A DNA stretch of 64,000 nt from Neobittarella massiliensis (ex Bilen et al. 2018) (GTDB taxonomy: Bacteria; Bacillota; Clostridia; Oscillospirales; Ruminococcaceae): NCBI RefSeq assembly GCF_900289145.1, contig NZ_OKQO01000009.1, forward strand, positions 62,001 through 126,000, in the 5' to 3' direction. Under the pieces are notes generated by a model, which was not told the DNA's origin, did not search any database, and saw only the letters and a list, made by a program, of their open reading frames with translations. How positions within the stretch are numbered: position 1 is the stretch's first letter; each line of letters starts with the position of its first letter. Below are positions 51,901 through 62,147 of this stretch, piece after piece. The position numbers and the translations under genes are program-made.

Positions 51901-52674
51901 GTGTGTAAGATTATCGTGATGGCAAACCAGAAAGGGGGCGTGGCAAAGACCAGCAGCACCCGGAATCTGGCCTACTCCCTGGCGGAGCTGGGCAAAAAGG
52001 TATTGGCGGTGGACTTCGACCCCCAAACCAACCTGACGATCAGTTTTGGCGTGGCGCCAACCGCTTTGCAGGAAACGGCGGCCAGCCTGATGATGAAATT
52101 AGTCATGGATGAAGCTCTGCCGGAAAAGGGCAGCTACATCCTAAACATAGGCAAGGTGGATCTGCTCCCATCCAAAAAGACGCTGACCGTGGCAGAGGTG
52201 AACCTGTTGATTGAGCGAAAGGACGATTGCCTTTCCAAGCTGCTGGCGCCTCTCCGGGCGGATTATGACTACATCCTGGTGGACACCGGCCCGTCCCTCG
52301 GCTCGCTCACCATCAACGCCTTTACTGCGGCGGACGAGATCATCATTCCCATTGACCCAGAGCTGTTCGCTCTGGTAGGCTTGAAGGAGTTGACGGAAAC
52401 GATCTCCAAAATCAAGCAAAATTTGAATCCAAAGGTGGAGATCATTGGCATCCTGTTCACGAAATGCAGTAAACGGACAACCCTATACCGCCAGACCAGC
52501 GAACAGGTGCGTTCCGTGTTCGGCCACCTCCCCATTTTTGAGAGTCAGATTCCAGCCACCGTTCAGGTGGGGACCGCAAACAGCAAGGGACTCAGTGTGA
52601 TGGAGCTGGACGCCAAAAGCCCCGCGGCCGCAGCCTATATGAATTTGGCAAAGGAGGTGCTTGCGTATGCCTAA
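51901..52674 (+). CDS. parA: ParA family ATPase
   Basis: Partition ATPase of 257 residues. The deviant Walker A box is KGGVAKTSS (about 11-19), Walker A' reads VLAVDFDPQTNLT and Walker B ILVDTGPSLG. With ParB it should help keep the excised element or control its transfer. GTG 51901 has AGGAGG ten bases upstream; an internal ATG at residue 7 would leave too little before the P-loop strand. Its 3' end overlaps the parB start. It is the first gene of the element. Confidence 0.92.
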   Translation: MCKIIVMANQKGGVAKTSSTRNLAYSLAELGKKVLAVDFDPQTNLTISFGVAPTALQETAASLMMKLVMDEALPEKGSYILNIGKVDLLPSKKTLTVAEVNLLIERKDDCLSKLLAPLRADYDYILVDTGPSLGSLTINAFTAADEIIIPIDPELFALVGLKELTETISKIKQNLNPKVEIIGILFTKCSKRTTLYRQTSEQVRSVFGHLPIFESQIPATVQVGTANSKGLSVMELDAKSPAAAAYMNLAKEVLAYA

Positions 52675-53695
52675 CATCAATCCCCGTATCCGTTCTCTGG
52701 ACGACCTTCTGGGGGTTGCGCGGAAGGTGGAGAACACGGCGGCAGCGGAGGACAAGCCTGCCCAGCCCGCAAATAATGGTTTCCAAATACTCTCACCGGA
52801 GGCCATCCGTGGTTTTCGTGGGCACCCCTTCCGGCTGTATGAGGGCGACCGGCTCAACGATCTGGTAGAGAGTATTTCGGAGAATGGCGTTTTGGTCCCT
52901 GCCATTGTCCGAAAGATTGAACCGGATGAGAATGGATTTGAGTACGAAATGCTGGCAGGGCATAATCGGCAAAACGCCGCCGTTATCGCACACCGGGAAC
53001 TCCCCTGTATCGTAAAGGAAAATCTTTCGGATCACGACGCCTGGATCTATGTTATTGAAACCAATGTCCTGCAACGATCCTTCTCCGAAATGCTGCCCTC
53101 TGAAAAGGCGGCTGTGCTGGCCCTGCGCTACTCCAAGATGATTTGTCAGGGTCGCCGGAACGATATTATTGAGGAACTGAAAAGACTGGGAAACCCTGAT
53201 GAAATCAGGGAAAACAAGACTTGTGGCATTGACTGCCACAAGTCCAAAAGCCGGGATGTTGTGGGGGCTGAGTACAACCTGAAAGGCCGTGCCGTGGCGA
53301 ATTATCTCCGCATCAATGAATTGTCTGTTGCCTTGAAAATCAGGATCGACGATGGAGAATTTACGATTGCGGCAGCGGTTCAGCTCTCCTATCTGGAACA
53401 AGAGGAACAGCAGATGGTGGAGGCCGTTTTGTCGGAAAGCGAGTATAAGGTCAACGAGGGCAAAGCTGTCCTGCTGCGGGAATACACCGGCAAGCTGACC
53501 CCGGAACGGGCGGAACAAATCCTCTCCGGCGAGTTTAATCGGAAGCCCAAGAAATCCACGGCTGCGGCGTTCAAAGTCAAACCGGCGATTTACAAGAAAT
53601 ACTTTACTGCCAGCATCAGCCAGAAGGAGTTTGACAGCATTGTAGACGAGGCCCTTGCCCTCTACTTTGCCCGGAAAGAGACCGCAGCCGTCTAA
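52667..53695 (+). CDS. parB: ParB/RepB/Spo0J family partition protein
   Basis: A 342-residue DNA-binding CTPase-fold protein. The N-terminal ParB domain includes RLNDLVESISENGVLVPAIV and the nucleotide-binding EMLAGHNRQNAA (about 88-99), followed by a helix-turn-helix region near 170-215 (GAEYNLKGRAVANYLRINEL). ATG 52667 is favoured because AAGGAGGT precedes it by 8 bases; it overlaps the parA stop by eight bases. It should bind parS-like sites on the element; none was identified here. Confidence 0.9.
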   Translation: MPNINPRIRSLDDLLGVARKVENTAAAEDKPAQPANNGFQILSPEAIRGFRGHPFRLYEGDRLNDLVESISENGVLVPAIVRKIEPDENGFEYEMLAGHNRQNAAVIAHRELPCIVKENLSDHDAWIYVIETNVLQRSFSEMLPSEKAAVLALRYSKMICQGRRNDIIEELKRLGNPDEIRENKTCGIDCHKSKSRDVVGAEYNLKGRAVANYLRINELSVALKIRIDDGEFTIAAAVQLSYLEQEEQQMVEAVLSESEYKVNEGKAVLLREYTGKLTPERAEQILSGEFNRKPKKSTAAAFKVKPAIYKKYFTASISQKEFDSIVDEALALYFARKETAAV

Positions 53696-53727
53696 ACTGG
53701 AAAACCACCACAGGAAGGAGGAGCCTA

Positions 53728-56700
53728 TTGAGAAACGATGAACGCCTGCGGACAATTTATGAGGTCATGGCCCCCTATATCGTCCGCAGCGAGAGGAACT
53801 GGCGGGATTACCTTGCCTTTGCGTCCCGGTTCCACAAGCAGAGCTTTGACAATGTTCTGCTGGTCTACGCGCAGGACGAGGATGTAACCATCCTTGCCAC
53901 CAAAAAACAGTGGGCTGGCGTGGGCCGGAATCTAATTTCCCGGCCAAAAGGGATTGCCGTCTGCGTTTACAGCAACGCCCGTCTTACGCTTGACTATCTC
54001 TTTGATATAAGTCAAACTGTGGGCAGGGAGATTCATCCCACCAACTGGCAGCTTTCCGATGAGATGCAAAAGGCTCTGGGGGAACGGCTTACCTTCTCAC
54101 ATGGGTTTCAGACACAGCCGTTCCCAGACCTCTTGTACGCCCTGGCGCGTGAGGCCGTCAATGACAACTACGAGCATTATTTGCAGGGGCTTCGGCAGGA
54201 AACCAAAAACCATCTGTTTGAGGAAATACCGGCTGGCGGCTTTGAAGCGCAGTATATCCAACTTTTGAGCGACAGCGTTTCCTATTTCATCGGCAAAAAG
54301 TGTCACTTGCCAGATGAGGCGATCCGCATGGGCGATGGGATGGCGACAGTCAGCCATTTTAATACGGTTCCACTGGTTGCCCATCTGGGTATGGCAGTCA
54401 CCTCCATTTCAAAAGCGGTGCTTTTGGAGATGGAACGGAACATCAGGATCATCAATCGGGAAAGGAAGGTGCAACATGAGCAAGCCGAACATCAATCTGA
54501 ATTACAAAGAACAGGACGGGATGTTTCTCCCCGACCTGCAAATCTCCAACAGCAGCGAGGCAGACAGGACCCTGGGCCGGTACGGGCGGATGGCGCTGGA
54601 ATATCTCAAGGACAACCAGCCGGAGCGATATACGATTTTGAAAATGGATGGCAGTCTGATGGAGGTCATGCACCGGGTACAGAACGAGGCCACGGAGAAG
54701 ATCGAGGCCCTGACCCAGCAGATGCTTCAGCAGGAGCCGATGCCGCAGACCGAGGATATTCTGGAGCGAACACGCCACCTGAACAATCTGAAACTGATGG
54801 CGGAGGAAACGGTACTCCAGACTATCGTGCTGATCCCCCGCTGACCGAAGAACAACCGCATACCGAGGCGCCGCAAGGCGCGGAGCATGAAGGAGAGCCG
54901 CCCGCACAGGACGGCTCTCTTTCTGCTTCCCCGAAGGTTGAACATCACTTTTCTGATGAAGAAGTCCGCCGCCACTATGAGCATATCCTGACCAGCACCG
55001 ACCTCTATCCCCCTGAACTCCATCAAGCGGTGCGGGAGGTGTTGGCGGATGGCGTTACAGACTACAACTGGACGGAAAAAGGCCGGGAGGTCTGCGGCCT
55101 GTTCTCGGCCTATGGGGACCGGGAGTTTCAGGGCGAGGTGCTGTACCGCACAAAGCTCCGTGGAGAGGACGGCATTTCCTTTTATTTTGATGATGGCTAC
55201 ACCTACTTCCCCTGGCCCAGCCTTGCCAATCTGCTGGACGCCCTGATCGAAGCGGGCGCTTACCCAGATATAACTGCGGAGGAAGAACCTGACCCTATTG
55301 GGGACTACAATATCCCGGCTGAAGTAGAAGAAATGGGCGGCGCCCCACAAAGGGAGATCAGGCAGGCCGATTATGACTATGTTCTGGGCGCCGTCGCCTA
55401 TGAAGCTGGAGAATCCGATCAAGAGCCAGTTCCGCCACAAGCACCGCCTACCGGGACAAGTGAAACTTCCCATGAAGATCATCCCCCAACCCAGCAGCTT
55501 CCTTCCGGTGAGGCACCCGATGCTGCGGCCACAGACAATACACAGCCCCCTGTTCAAATGCCACAGCCGGTTCCAACACCGCCCCAAGGCAGCACGACCG
55601 CCCACAAGAACTTCCGGCGTTTTCAAAAGCTGTTCCCGGAGATCGTATCCGGCCAGTATGAATCTCTGCGCCTGGAGGCTGGGGACGCCTATGATCCCCT
55701 GGTAATCCACCACAAATACGGCGATCACTACTGCATGGAACATTACTATATGCAGAATGGCGACCGAATGTATGACCCCTATATGGACTTCCTGATTGAC
55801 ACGGAGGCCGGGACCCTGCGGGCGTTCAGCTATGAAAACAGCGGCATCGGCGTGTATCAGGAGGCTGACCCCGCAGACCCAGCGCAGGAAAAGAAGATCG
55901 CCGGGTTCGGCCAGTTCTTCGCTACCTGGCTGAACAACATCGCCAGTCAGGACTATGAGCCGGTACGCGCTACTATGCTGGTCAATGATGAGGAAGTGGA
56001 TGTGGAGCTGCGGCCAGCCCCCGAAGCAGCTCCGGCCGCAGAAGCCGAAGAACCGGAGCAGCTTTCCCTCCTGGCCTCGCCTCCTGAAAGAAGCTCGGAA
56101 GATCTGCTGATTGAGCGCGTCTTGCAGAAAGGTCCGCTCACCGAAGGTAAAAAAGAGCAGATTTATCACTTTGCCCTGACTCACCCCACAGGTTCGGCCT
56201 TTGTTACTTTCCTAAAACAGTTATATGGATATGAGGGCTTTTCCAGTGAGGAACTGGGTGTGAAATACTCTCTATTCAATGGTGACGGTATCACAATCGA
56301 ATGGGAAGATACACAAGGCGGACCACATGAAACCAAGCTGTCCTGGCCGCAGGCTGCCGGTATTGTTCAACGCCTGGTGGATGAGGGGCGCTATCTGGAG
56401 GCCCCTGCCGTCAGCGAGCCGGAGCAGAAGGATGAGACGCAGCCGTTCAGCGCCGAATACCGTCTGTTAGACCGTCTGTGTGCTGACTGCGAGTATTTTC
56501 TGGGTGAAGGGCAGCGGGCGGAAAAGCACCTGTGGGCGGGCAGTGTGGAGGCGCAGATCGCCAAAATGCGGGAGCTGTACGCTCAACTGCCGGAAAAACC
56601 GGATTGGCTCTCCCCAGAAACCATCGACGCTTACGCCCGCCGCATGGCAGCCCCGGAGCAGCCAGAGGAAACCCGGATACTGGATGAGGCGCTGGGCGCC

Positions 56701-59700
56701 CACAGCGGTCAGATTGATATGCTCATGCAGGCCGTCCGTGGGGAACTGACAGTGGGCACCCTGCGGTACAGCATTTTCGAGGAACGGCCCCATATCAGCA
56801 TGATCGAGGTGCTGGAGGATTACCGCCGTCAGGGGATCGCCACTCAAATGCTCCGTTATCTGCAAGGACAGTATCCCGATGAAGAAATCGAGTGGGGCTA
56901 TCTGACGGAGGACGGTTCCGCCCTCTACCGGGCGGTGGTGGACGAACAACCCAACCCGGAATATCAAAAGGTCAAGACTGATCTGGAGGACATTACCCGC
57001 TTGTACGATGGCTATGTGCAGCGGATGGAGGGCGGCGGCATCCTCTCCCCAGCGGAAGCCGCTGATATGGATGATTTAGAGGACATTCAATACCGGCTGG
57101 AAAAGGAACTGGACGAGCTTCGGCCTGTGCGGGCCTTTGTCCGCATGGAGGGTGTGCCGCCCACACAACCGGAGGAAAAGGCGGACCCTGAACCGCCAGC
57201 CAATCCCCGGCCGGAACCGTTCATCCCCCGCAACTTCCGCTTTTCCACGGACTATGACCTCTATCCCGGAGGCGCCAAGACCAAATATAAAAACAACATC
57301 CTGGCGATCAAGACCTTGAAGCAGATTGAGGCGGAGCAGAGGACGGCCACCTCGGAGGAACAGATCACCCTTGCCCGATATGTGGGCTGGGGCGGTCTTG
57401 CCAACGCTTTTTCCGATAAAGCGGCCGGGTGGGAAAATGAATATCAGGAGTTAAAGGCCCTGTTGACCGAGGAAGAATATAAGGCAGCCATGCGCTCCAC
57501 CATCACCGCCTACTACACCGAGCCGGAGCTGATCCGCTATATGTACCGCGCTTTGGAACGGTTCGGGTTTGAGGGCGGCCCAGACCGCAGGATTCTTGAC
57601 CCCGGCATGGGAACCGGCAATTTCTATTCTGTGCTGCCGGAGCAGTATCAGGGAACCAAACTGTACGGCGTGGAACTGGACTCCATCACCGGGCGTATTG
57701 CAAAGCAGCTCTATCCAGAGGCGGATATTTCCGTTATGGGCTATGAGGCGGTCAAGTTTGAGGACAACAGCTTTGATGTGATCCTGGGCAACATCCCCTT
57801 CAACAGTGTCAAAATCTACGACCGCCGCTACAATGAGCTGAATCCCTATATCCACGACTACTTTTTCATCAAATCCCTAGACCTTGCCAAGCCGGGCGGC
57901 ATCATCGCCTTTATCACCAGCAAGGGCATCCTGGACCGGAAGGACGAGAGTCTGCGGGAATATATCGCACGGCGGACAGAGTTCATCGGCGCCATCCGCC
58001 TGCCCAATACGGCGTTCAAAATGCTGGCGGGAACCGAAGTGACCGCGGATATTGTCTTTTTGAAAAAGAGGGCGGCCCCCATGCAGCTTGACCGGGCAAA
58101 CACCCCATCGTGGATACAGACAGACATGGAACGGGGAAAATGGATTCCCTACAACCGCTACTTCATGGATCACCCGGAAATGCTCATGGGCAAGATGGAG
58201 AGCAGCCGGAATATGTACGGCAGCGAGGATGGCACGGCCTGTATTGCGCCGGAGGGTTTCGACCTGTATGAACATCTCTCCGGCGCGGTGGAAAGCCTGT
58301 ACGCCCGTTTCAGCGCGGAACCGGATGTGGAGCCACTGGAGAAAGCGGAGGAAGAACAGCCGACCGATTATGAGGACGCTCCCGAAGGGACCCGGAATTT
58401 TACCTTTTTGGTGAAGGACGGCGAAATCTACTACTGCGAGAAGAACAAGCTGATCCCCCAGCCCTACACCGGCATGAAGGCGGCCCGTATCAAGGGCCTA
58501 TGCGAAATCCGTACCGCGCTGCTGGAGGTCATCAGCATCCAGTCCCATGAGTATGACCCTCTGGACCTCCGCAAAGCGCAGGATAAACTCAATCAGGTCT
58601 ATGACCGCTTTACCGCCCAATATGGAGCCATCAACAGCAAGGGCAATATCCTCGCCTTTTCCGATGACGATCAATTCCCCCTGCTGCGCTCCATTGAGGA
58701 CGAGCGCAAGGACAAAAGCGGCTGGGACAAGTCGGCCATCTTCCATAAGGCGACCATCCGGCCATTCCGTGAGGTCAATCACGCCGACACCGCCGAGGAC
58801 GCCCTGCATATCTGCCTGAACCGCAAGCTGCGGGTAGACCTCTCCTATATGTCCTTCCTGACCGGGAAAGAACAGGGCGAGTTGGTGGCAGAGCTGGGCG
58901 ACCGCATTTATCTCAATCCGCAGAAATACTATGGGAACCCGGATGAGGGCTGGGAGCTGGCAGAGGAATATCTGAGCGGCCATGTGCGGGACAAGCTACT
59001 TTACGCAAGGCAGAAGGCGGCGGAAGAACCGGAACTGTTCGCCCGGAATGTGGAGGCGCTGGAGGCGGTTCAGCCGGAGCCTCTGACCCCTGCCGATATT
59101 GAGGTGAATCTGGGCGCCATCTGGGTGCCGGTTGAGTATTACCGCCAATTCATGTATGAAACCTTCCAGACCAGCGGCTATGCCAAAGTGATTGACGGCG
59201 GGGATAACCGGCACCGAATTGATATTGAGTATTTTCCCTATACCACCACTTGGCGAATCAGCAATAAAAACTCCGAATCCGATTCCGTGACGGTCAATCA
59301 GACGCTCGGCACAAGCCGTAAAAATGCTTATGAGATACTGGAGGACTGCCTGAATATGCAGTCCACGACCGTCCGTGACCGGCAGGAATATACCAATGAC
59401 AGGGGCGATAAGGCAGTCCGTTATGTTATCAACCCAAAGGAAACCATGATCGCCCGCGCCAAACAGCAGCAGATTCAGGAAGCCTTCGCCTCCTGGATAT
59501 GGAGGGAACCGGAGCGGCGGGACGCTCTGCTCAAACTGTATAACGATACCTTCAACACCGTCCGGCCCCGTGAATACGATGGGAGCCATCTGGTGATCCC
59601 CGGCATGAACTCCGAGATGAAGCTGCGGAAGCACCAGCTTGACTTTGTTGCCCGTGTCATTTACACCGGCACAGGGCTTGCGGCCCATGAGGTGGGCGCC

Positions 59701-62127
59701 GGGAAAACCGCCGCGCTGATTGCCGCAGGGATGTACCTGAAGAACCTGGGGGCAATCCACAAGGCGGTGTTTGTGGTCCCCAATCCTCTTGTGGGGCAGT
59801 GGGCGATGGAATTTTACCGCTTTTTCCCCAATGCCAATCTGCTGGTGTCCACGGTGGAGGACTTCACCCCCAAGAACCGGAACCGCTATGTTTCCAAAAT
59901 CGCCACCGGAGAATATGACGCGGTGATTCTGGCGCACAGTCAGTTTGAAAAAATCCCTATTTCAAGAGAGCGGCAGATCATGCAGTTGGAACAGCAAATC
60001 AATGAGATTGAGGCCGCAATCAGCGAAATGAAGTATGAAAAGGGTGAAAACTGGAGCATCAAGCAGATGGCGATTTTCCGTGAGAATCTGGAAACCAAAT
60101 TGGAAAAGCTGTCTGCCGAGGAAAAGAAGGACGACCTTTTAACCTTTGAACAGCTCGGCGTGGATATGATGTTTGTGGATGAGGCGCATTTTTATAAAAA
60201 CTGCTTTGTGTTCACAAAGCTGCGGAATGTGGCGGGTATCACCACCTCCTCCAGCCAGCGGGCTTTTGATATGCTTCTGAAATGCCAGTATTTGCAGGAG
60301 GTCAACAACGGGCGCGGCGTGGTGTTTGCAACGGGGACGATGATAAGCAATTCCATCTCCGAACTGTTTGTCATGCAGCGGTATTTACAGCCGCAGGAGT
60401 TGGAGCGGTTCGGCTGGTCCTATTTCGATACCTGGATCGCCCACTTCGCCAAGCGGACTTCCGTGCTTGAGCTGCGACCGGAGGGTGGCGGCTACCGGAT
60501 GCGGGACCGCTTTGTGCGGTTCTACAACCTGCCGGAACTGATGTCGGTTCTCAGAGAGGTTGCGGACATCAAAACGGCGGATATGCTTGATATTCCCGGT
60601 CTGCCAGCCATTCAGGGCGGAAAGGCGCAGATCATTCCCACAGAGGCCACACCCGCGCAAAGGGCGATCATGGCGGAGTTTATCCTGCGGGCGGACGCAA
60701 TCCGCGCTGGCCGTGTAAGGCCGGAAGAAGATAATATGCTGAAGCTGACCAGCGAGGCCCGCATGATGGCGATTGACCCCCGCATGATCGTCCCCACGGC
60801 GGACGGTACAGGAAGCAAGCTGAACATCTGCATTGACGAGGTGTATCAGGTTTGGGCGGACACCGCCGAGGCATCCTCCACCCAGCTCATTTTCTGTGAT
60901 GTGGGTACGCCCAAGGCGGGGCGTTTCAATGTATATGATGAATTTAAGCGGGTGCTGATCGAAAAGGGCGTACCGGAATCCCAGATCGCCTTTATCCACG
61001 ACGCCGCGACCGAGGTCCAGAGGCAGGCGTTGTTTGAGCGCACCTGTAAGGGTGAAGTCCGCATCTTGCTGGGCAGCACCAATAAGCTGGGAACCGGCGT
61101 GAATGTGCAGGACAAGGTAATTGCGATCAATCATCTGGATTGTCCCTGGCGGCCCTCCGATATTACCCAGCGGGATGGACGCGGGGTCCGGCAGGGCAAC
61201 GAGAACCCGGAGGTCATGATAAAGCAGTTTGTGACAAAGGGCACCTTTGACGCCTACCTCTGGCAGATTCAGGAACAAAAATTGCGGTATATCAAGCAAA
61301 TTCTCACCGGCAGGAGCATCGCCCGGTCCTGTGAGGATGTGGATGAAACGGTGCTTTCCGCCGCGCAGTTTAAGGCGGCCGCCACGGATAATCCCATGCT
61401 GGCACAAAAGATGGAACTGGAAAACCGGGTGACAGAGCTGAAAATCCTGCGGGGTGCGTGGAGCAACGAGCAGCTTTCTTTGGAACGGAAGGTGAACACG
61501 ACCTATCCCAATCATATTAAACAGTATCAGCGCCAAATTGAGCAGATCGGTCAGGACATAGCTCTGCTGGAGCAATCCAAGGGCGGGGACTTCTCTATCA
61601 TGCTGGATGGGAAGCAGTACACAGAGCGCCCAGCGGCGGGCGATGCGTTTGCCCTGCTTTACCGCACGATCAGTGAAAACCGCGCAAAGGATGACTTTGA
61701 GTTTGAAATTGGTTCTTACCGTGGATTCAAGCTCTGCCTCAACCTTCACCCGCTTTCTCAGGGGATCGTCCTGCGAGGGGCTTCCCGGTACAGTACAGAT
61801 ATTAGTTATTCCAGTCAGGGAACGATCACCCGCATAGAGAACCTTGCAGAGCGTATCCCCTCTTATCTGACAGAGGCACAGCAGGATTTGGAAGAAGTGC
61901 AAAAGCAGTTGGAGGCTGCCCGTCAGCAGATGGGCCAGCCTTTTATTTATGAGGAAGAACTGTCCGAAAAGGCTGCTACCCTGACGGAGATCAACACAAA
62001 GCTGGAGTTCGAGTCTTTGCAGGGACAGGAAAGCGAGGTGGTTTTAGATGAGGACAATCCGCAGACAGACGGCGGGAAAGCTGCGGCCGGTATCTCCGTT
62101 CATGCGGCTACCGGCATCGAACAGTAA
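53728..62127 (+). CDS. Giant element protein: LtrC/ArdC-like N-terminus, DNA methyltransferase and SNF2-type helicase
   Basis: A 2799-residue cytosolic protein. Residues 1-240 resemble the ArdC/LtrC-like domains of conjugative elements (FASRFHKQSFDNVLLVYAQ). A Gly/Asp/Pro-rich linker follows (about 250-380), then repeated accessory modules, and a GNAT-like segment near 1010-1075 (DYRRQGIATQMLRYLQGQYP). The N6-adenine methyltransferase domain has motif I DPGMGTGNF near 1290 and motif IV GNIPF. The helicase follows: Walker A EVGAGKTAAL near 1990, VDEAHFYKN near 2150 and QRDGRGVRQGN near 2480, then a coiled-coil tail. It probably protects the element from host defence, or aids transfer. TTG 53728 has GGAGGAG upstream. 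A separate tnpV gene lies within it in another frame. Confidence 0.85.
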   Translation: MRNDERLRTIYEVMAPYIVRSERNWRDYLAFASRFHKQSFDNVLLVYAQDEDVTILATKKQWAGVGRNLISRPKGIAVCVYSNARLTLDYLFDISQTVGREIHPTNWQLSDEMQKALGERLTFSHGFQTQPFPDLLYALAREAVNDNYEHYLQGLRQETKNHLFEEIPAGGFEAQYIQLLSDSVSYFIGKKCHLPDEAIRMGDGMATVSHFNTVPLVAHLGMAVTSISKAVLLEMERNIRIINRERKVQHEQAEHQSELQRTGRDVSPRPANLQQQRGRQDPGPVRADGAGISQGQPAGAIYDFENGWQSDGGHAPGTERGHGEDRGPDPADASAGADAADRGYSGANTPPEQSETDGGGNGTPDYRADPPLTEEQPHTEAPQGAEHEGEPPAQDGSLSASPKVEHHFSDEEVRRHYEHILTSTDLYPPELHQAVREVLADGVTDYNWTEKGREVCGLFSAYGDREFQGEVLYRTKLRGEDGISFYFDDGYTYFPWPSLANLLDALIEAGAYPDITAEEEPDPIGDYNIPAEVEEMGGAPQREIRQADYDYVLGAVAYEAGESDQEPVPPQAPPTGTSETSHEDHPPTQQLPSGEAPDAAATDNTQPPVQMPQPVPTPPQGSTTAHKNFRRFQKLFPEIVSGQYESLRLEAGDAYDPLVIHHKYGDHYCMEHYYMQNGDRMYDPYMDFLIDTEAGTLRAFSYENSGIGVYQEADPADPAQEKKIAGFGQFFATWLNNIASQDYEPVRATMLVNDEEVDVELRPAPEAAPAAEAEEPEQLSLLASPPERSSEDLLIERVLQKGPLTEGKKEQIYHFALTHPTGSAFVTFLKQLYGYEGFSSEELGVKYSLFNGDGITIEWEDTQGGPHETKLSWPQAAGIVQRLVDEGRYLEAPAVSEPEQKDETQPFSAEYRLLDRLCADCEYFLGEGQRAEKHLWAGSVEAQIAKMRELYAQLPEKPDWLSPETIDAYARRMAAPEQPEETRILDEALGAHSGQIDMLMQAVRGELTVGTLRYSIFEERPHISMIEVLEDYRRQGIATQMLRYLQGQYPDEEIEWGYLTEDGSALYRAVVDEQPNPEYQKVKTDLEDITRLYDGYVQRMEGGGILSPAEAADMDDLEDIQYRLEKELDELRPVRAFVRMEGVPPTQPEEKADPEPPANPRPEPFIPRNFRFSTDYDLYPGGAKTKYKNNILAIKTLKQIEAEQRTATSEEQITLARYVGWGGLANAFSDKAAGWENEYQELKALLTEEEYKAAMRSTITAYYTEPELIRYMYRALERFGFEGGPDRRILDPGMGTGNFYSVLPEQYQGTKLYGVELDSITGRIAKQLYPEADISVMGYEAVKFEDNSFDVILGNIPFNSVKIYDRRYNELNPYIHDYFFIKSLDLAKPGGIIAFITSKGILDRKDESLREYIARRTEFIGAIRLPNTAFKMLAGTEVTADIVFLKKRAAPMQLDRANTPSWIQTDMERGKWIPYNRYFMDHPEMLMGKMESSRNMYGSEDGTACIAPEGFDLYEHLSGAVESLYARFSAEPDVEPLEKAEEEQPTDYEDAPEGTRNFTFLVKDGEIYYCEKNKLIPQPYTGMKAARIKGLCEIRTALLEVISIQSHEYDPLDLRKAQDKLNQVYDRFTAQYGAINSKGNILAFSDDDQFPLLRSIEDERKDKSGWDKSAIFHKATIRPFREVNHADTAEDALHICLNRKLRVDLSYMSFLTGKEQGELVAELGDRIYLNPQKYYGNPDEGWELAEEYLSGHVRDKLLYARQKAAEEPELFARNVEALEAVQPEPLTPADIEVNLGAIWVPVEYYRQFMYETFQTSGYAKVIDGGDNRHRIDIEYFPYTTTWRISNKNSESDSVTVNQTLGTSRKNAYEILEDCLNMQSTTVRDRQEYTNDRGDKAVRYVINPKETMIARAKQQQIQEAFASWIWREPERRDALLKLYNDTFNTVRPREYDGSHLVIPGMNSEMKLRKHQLDFVARVIYTGTGLAAHEVGAGKTAALIAAGMYLKNLGAIHKAVFVVPNPLVGQWAMEFYRFFPNANLLVSTVEDFTPKNRNRYVSKIATGEYDAVILAHSQFEKIPISRERQIMQLEQQINEIEAAISEMKYEKGENWSIKQMAIFRENLETKLEKLSAEEKKDDLLTFEQLGVDMMFVDEAHFYKNCFVFTKLRNVAGITTSSSQRAFDMLLKCQYLQEVNNGRGVVFATGTMISNSISELFVMQRYLQPQELERFGWSYFDTWIAHFAKRTSVLELRPEGGGYRMRDRFVRFYNLPELMSVLREVADIKTADMLDIPGLPAIQGGKAQIIPTEATPAQRAIMAEFILRADAIRAGRVRPEEDNMLKLTSEARMMAIDPRMIVPTADGTGSKLNICIDEVYQVWADTAEASSTQLIFCDVGTPKAGRFNVYDEFKRVLIEKGVPESQIAFIHDAATEVQRQALFERTCKGEVRILLGSTNKLGTGVNVQDKVIAINHLDCPWRPSDITQRDGRGVRQGNENPEVMIKQFVTKGTFDAYLWQIQEQKLRYIKQILTGRSIARSCEDVDETVLSAAQFKAAATDNPMLAQKMELENRVTELKILRGAWSNEQLSLERKVNTTYPNHIKQYQRQIEQIGQDIALLEQSKGGDFSIMLDGKQYTERPAAGDAFALLYRTISENRAKDDFEFEIGSYRGFKLCLNLHPLSQGIVLRGASRYSTDISYSSQGTITRIENLAERIPSYLTEAQQDLEEVQKQLEAARQQMGQPFIYEEELSEKAATLTEINTKLEFESLQGQESEVVLDEDNPQTDGGKAAAGISVHAATGIEQ
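54476..54844 (+). CDS. tnpV: TnpV-like transposon protein nested inside the giant gene
   Basis: A 122-residue protein in a different frame from the surrounding giant gene. It begins MSKPNINLNYKEQDGMFLPD and continues SSEADRTLGRYGRMALEYLK, matching the TnpV family of clostridial mobilisable transposons as I recall it. A ribosome site (AAGGAAGG) precedes ATG 54476. The giant frame stays open through it, encoding a low-complexity linker. Both frames may be used, or tnpV may be the true gene inserted into a linker that tolerates it. TnpV function is not known; no transposase is adjacent. Confidence 0.75.
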   Translation: MSKPNINLNYKEQDGMFLPDLQISNSSEADRTLGRYGRMALEYLKDNQPERYTILKMDGSLMEVMHRVQNEATEKIEALTQQMLQQEPMPQTEDILERTRHLNNLKLMAEETVLQTIVLIPR

Positions 62128-62147
62128 AATGGCGGGAGGGCGTTTGA

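Noticed and set aside
54727-56184. Minus-strand open frame of 485 codons inside the element
   Set aside because: It is antisense to a well-supported helicase frame and has no recognisable domain.
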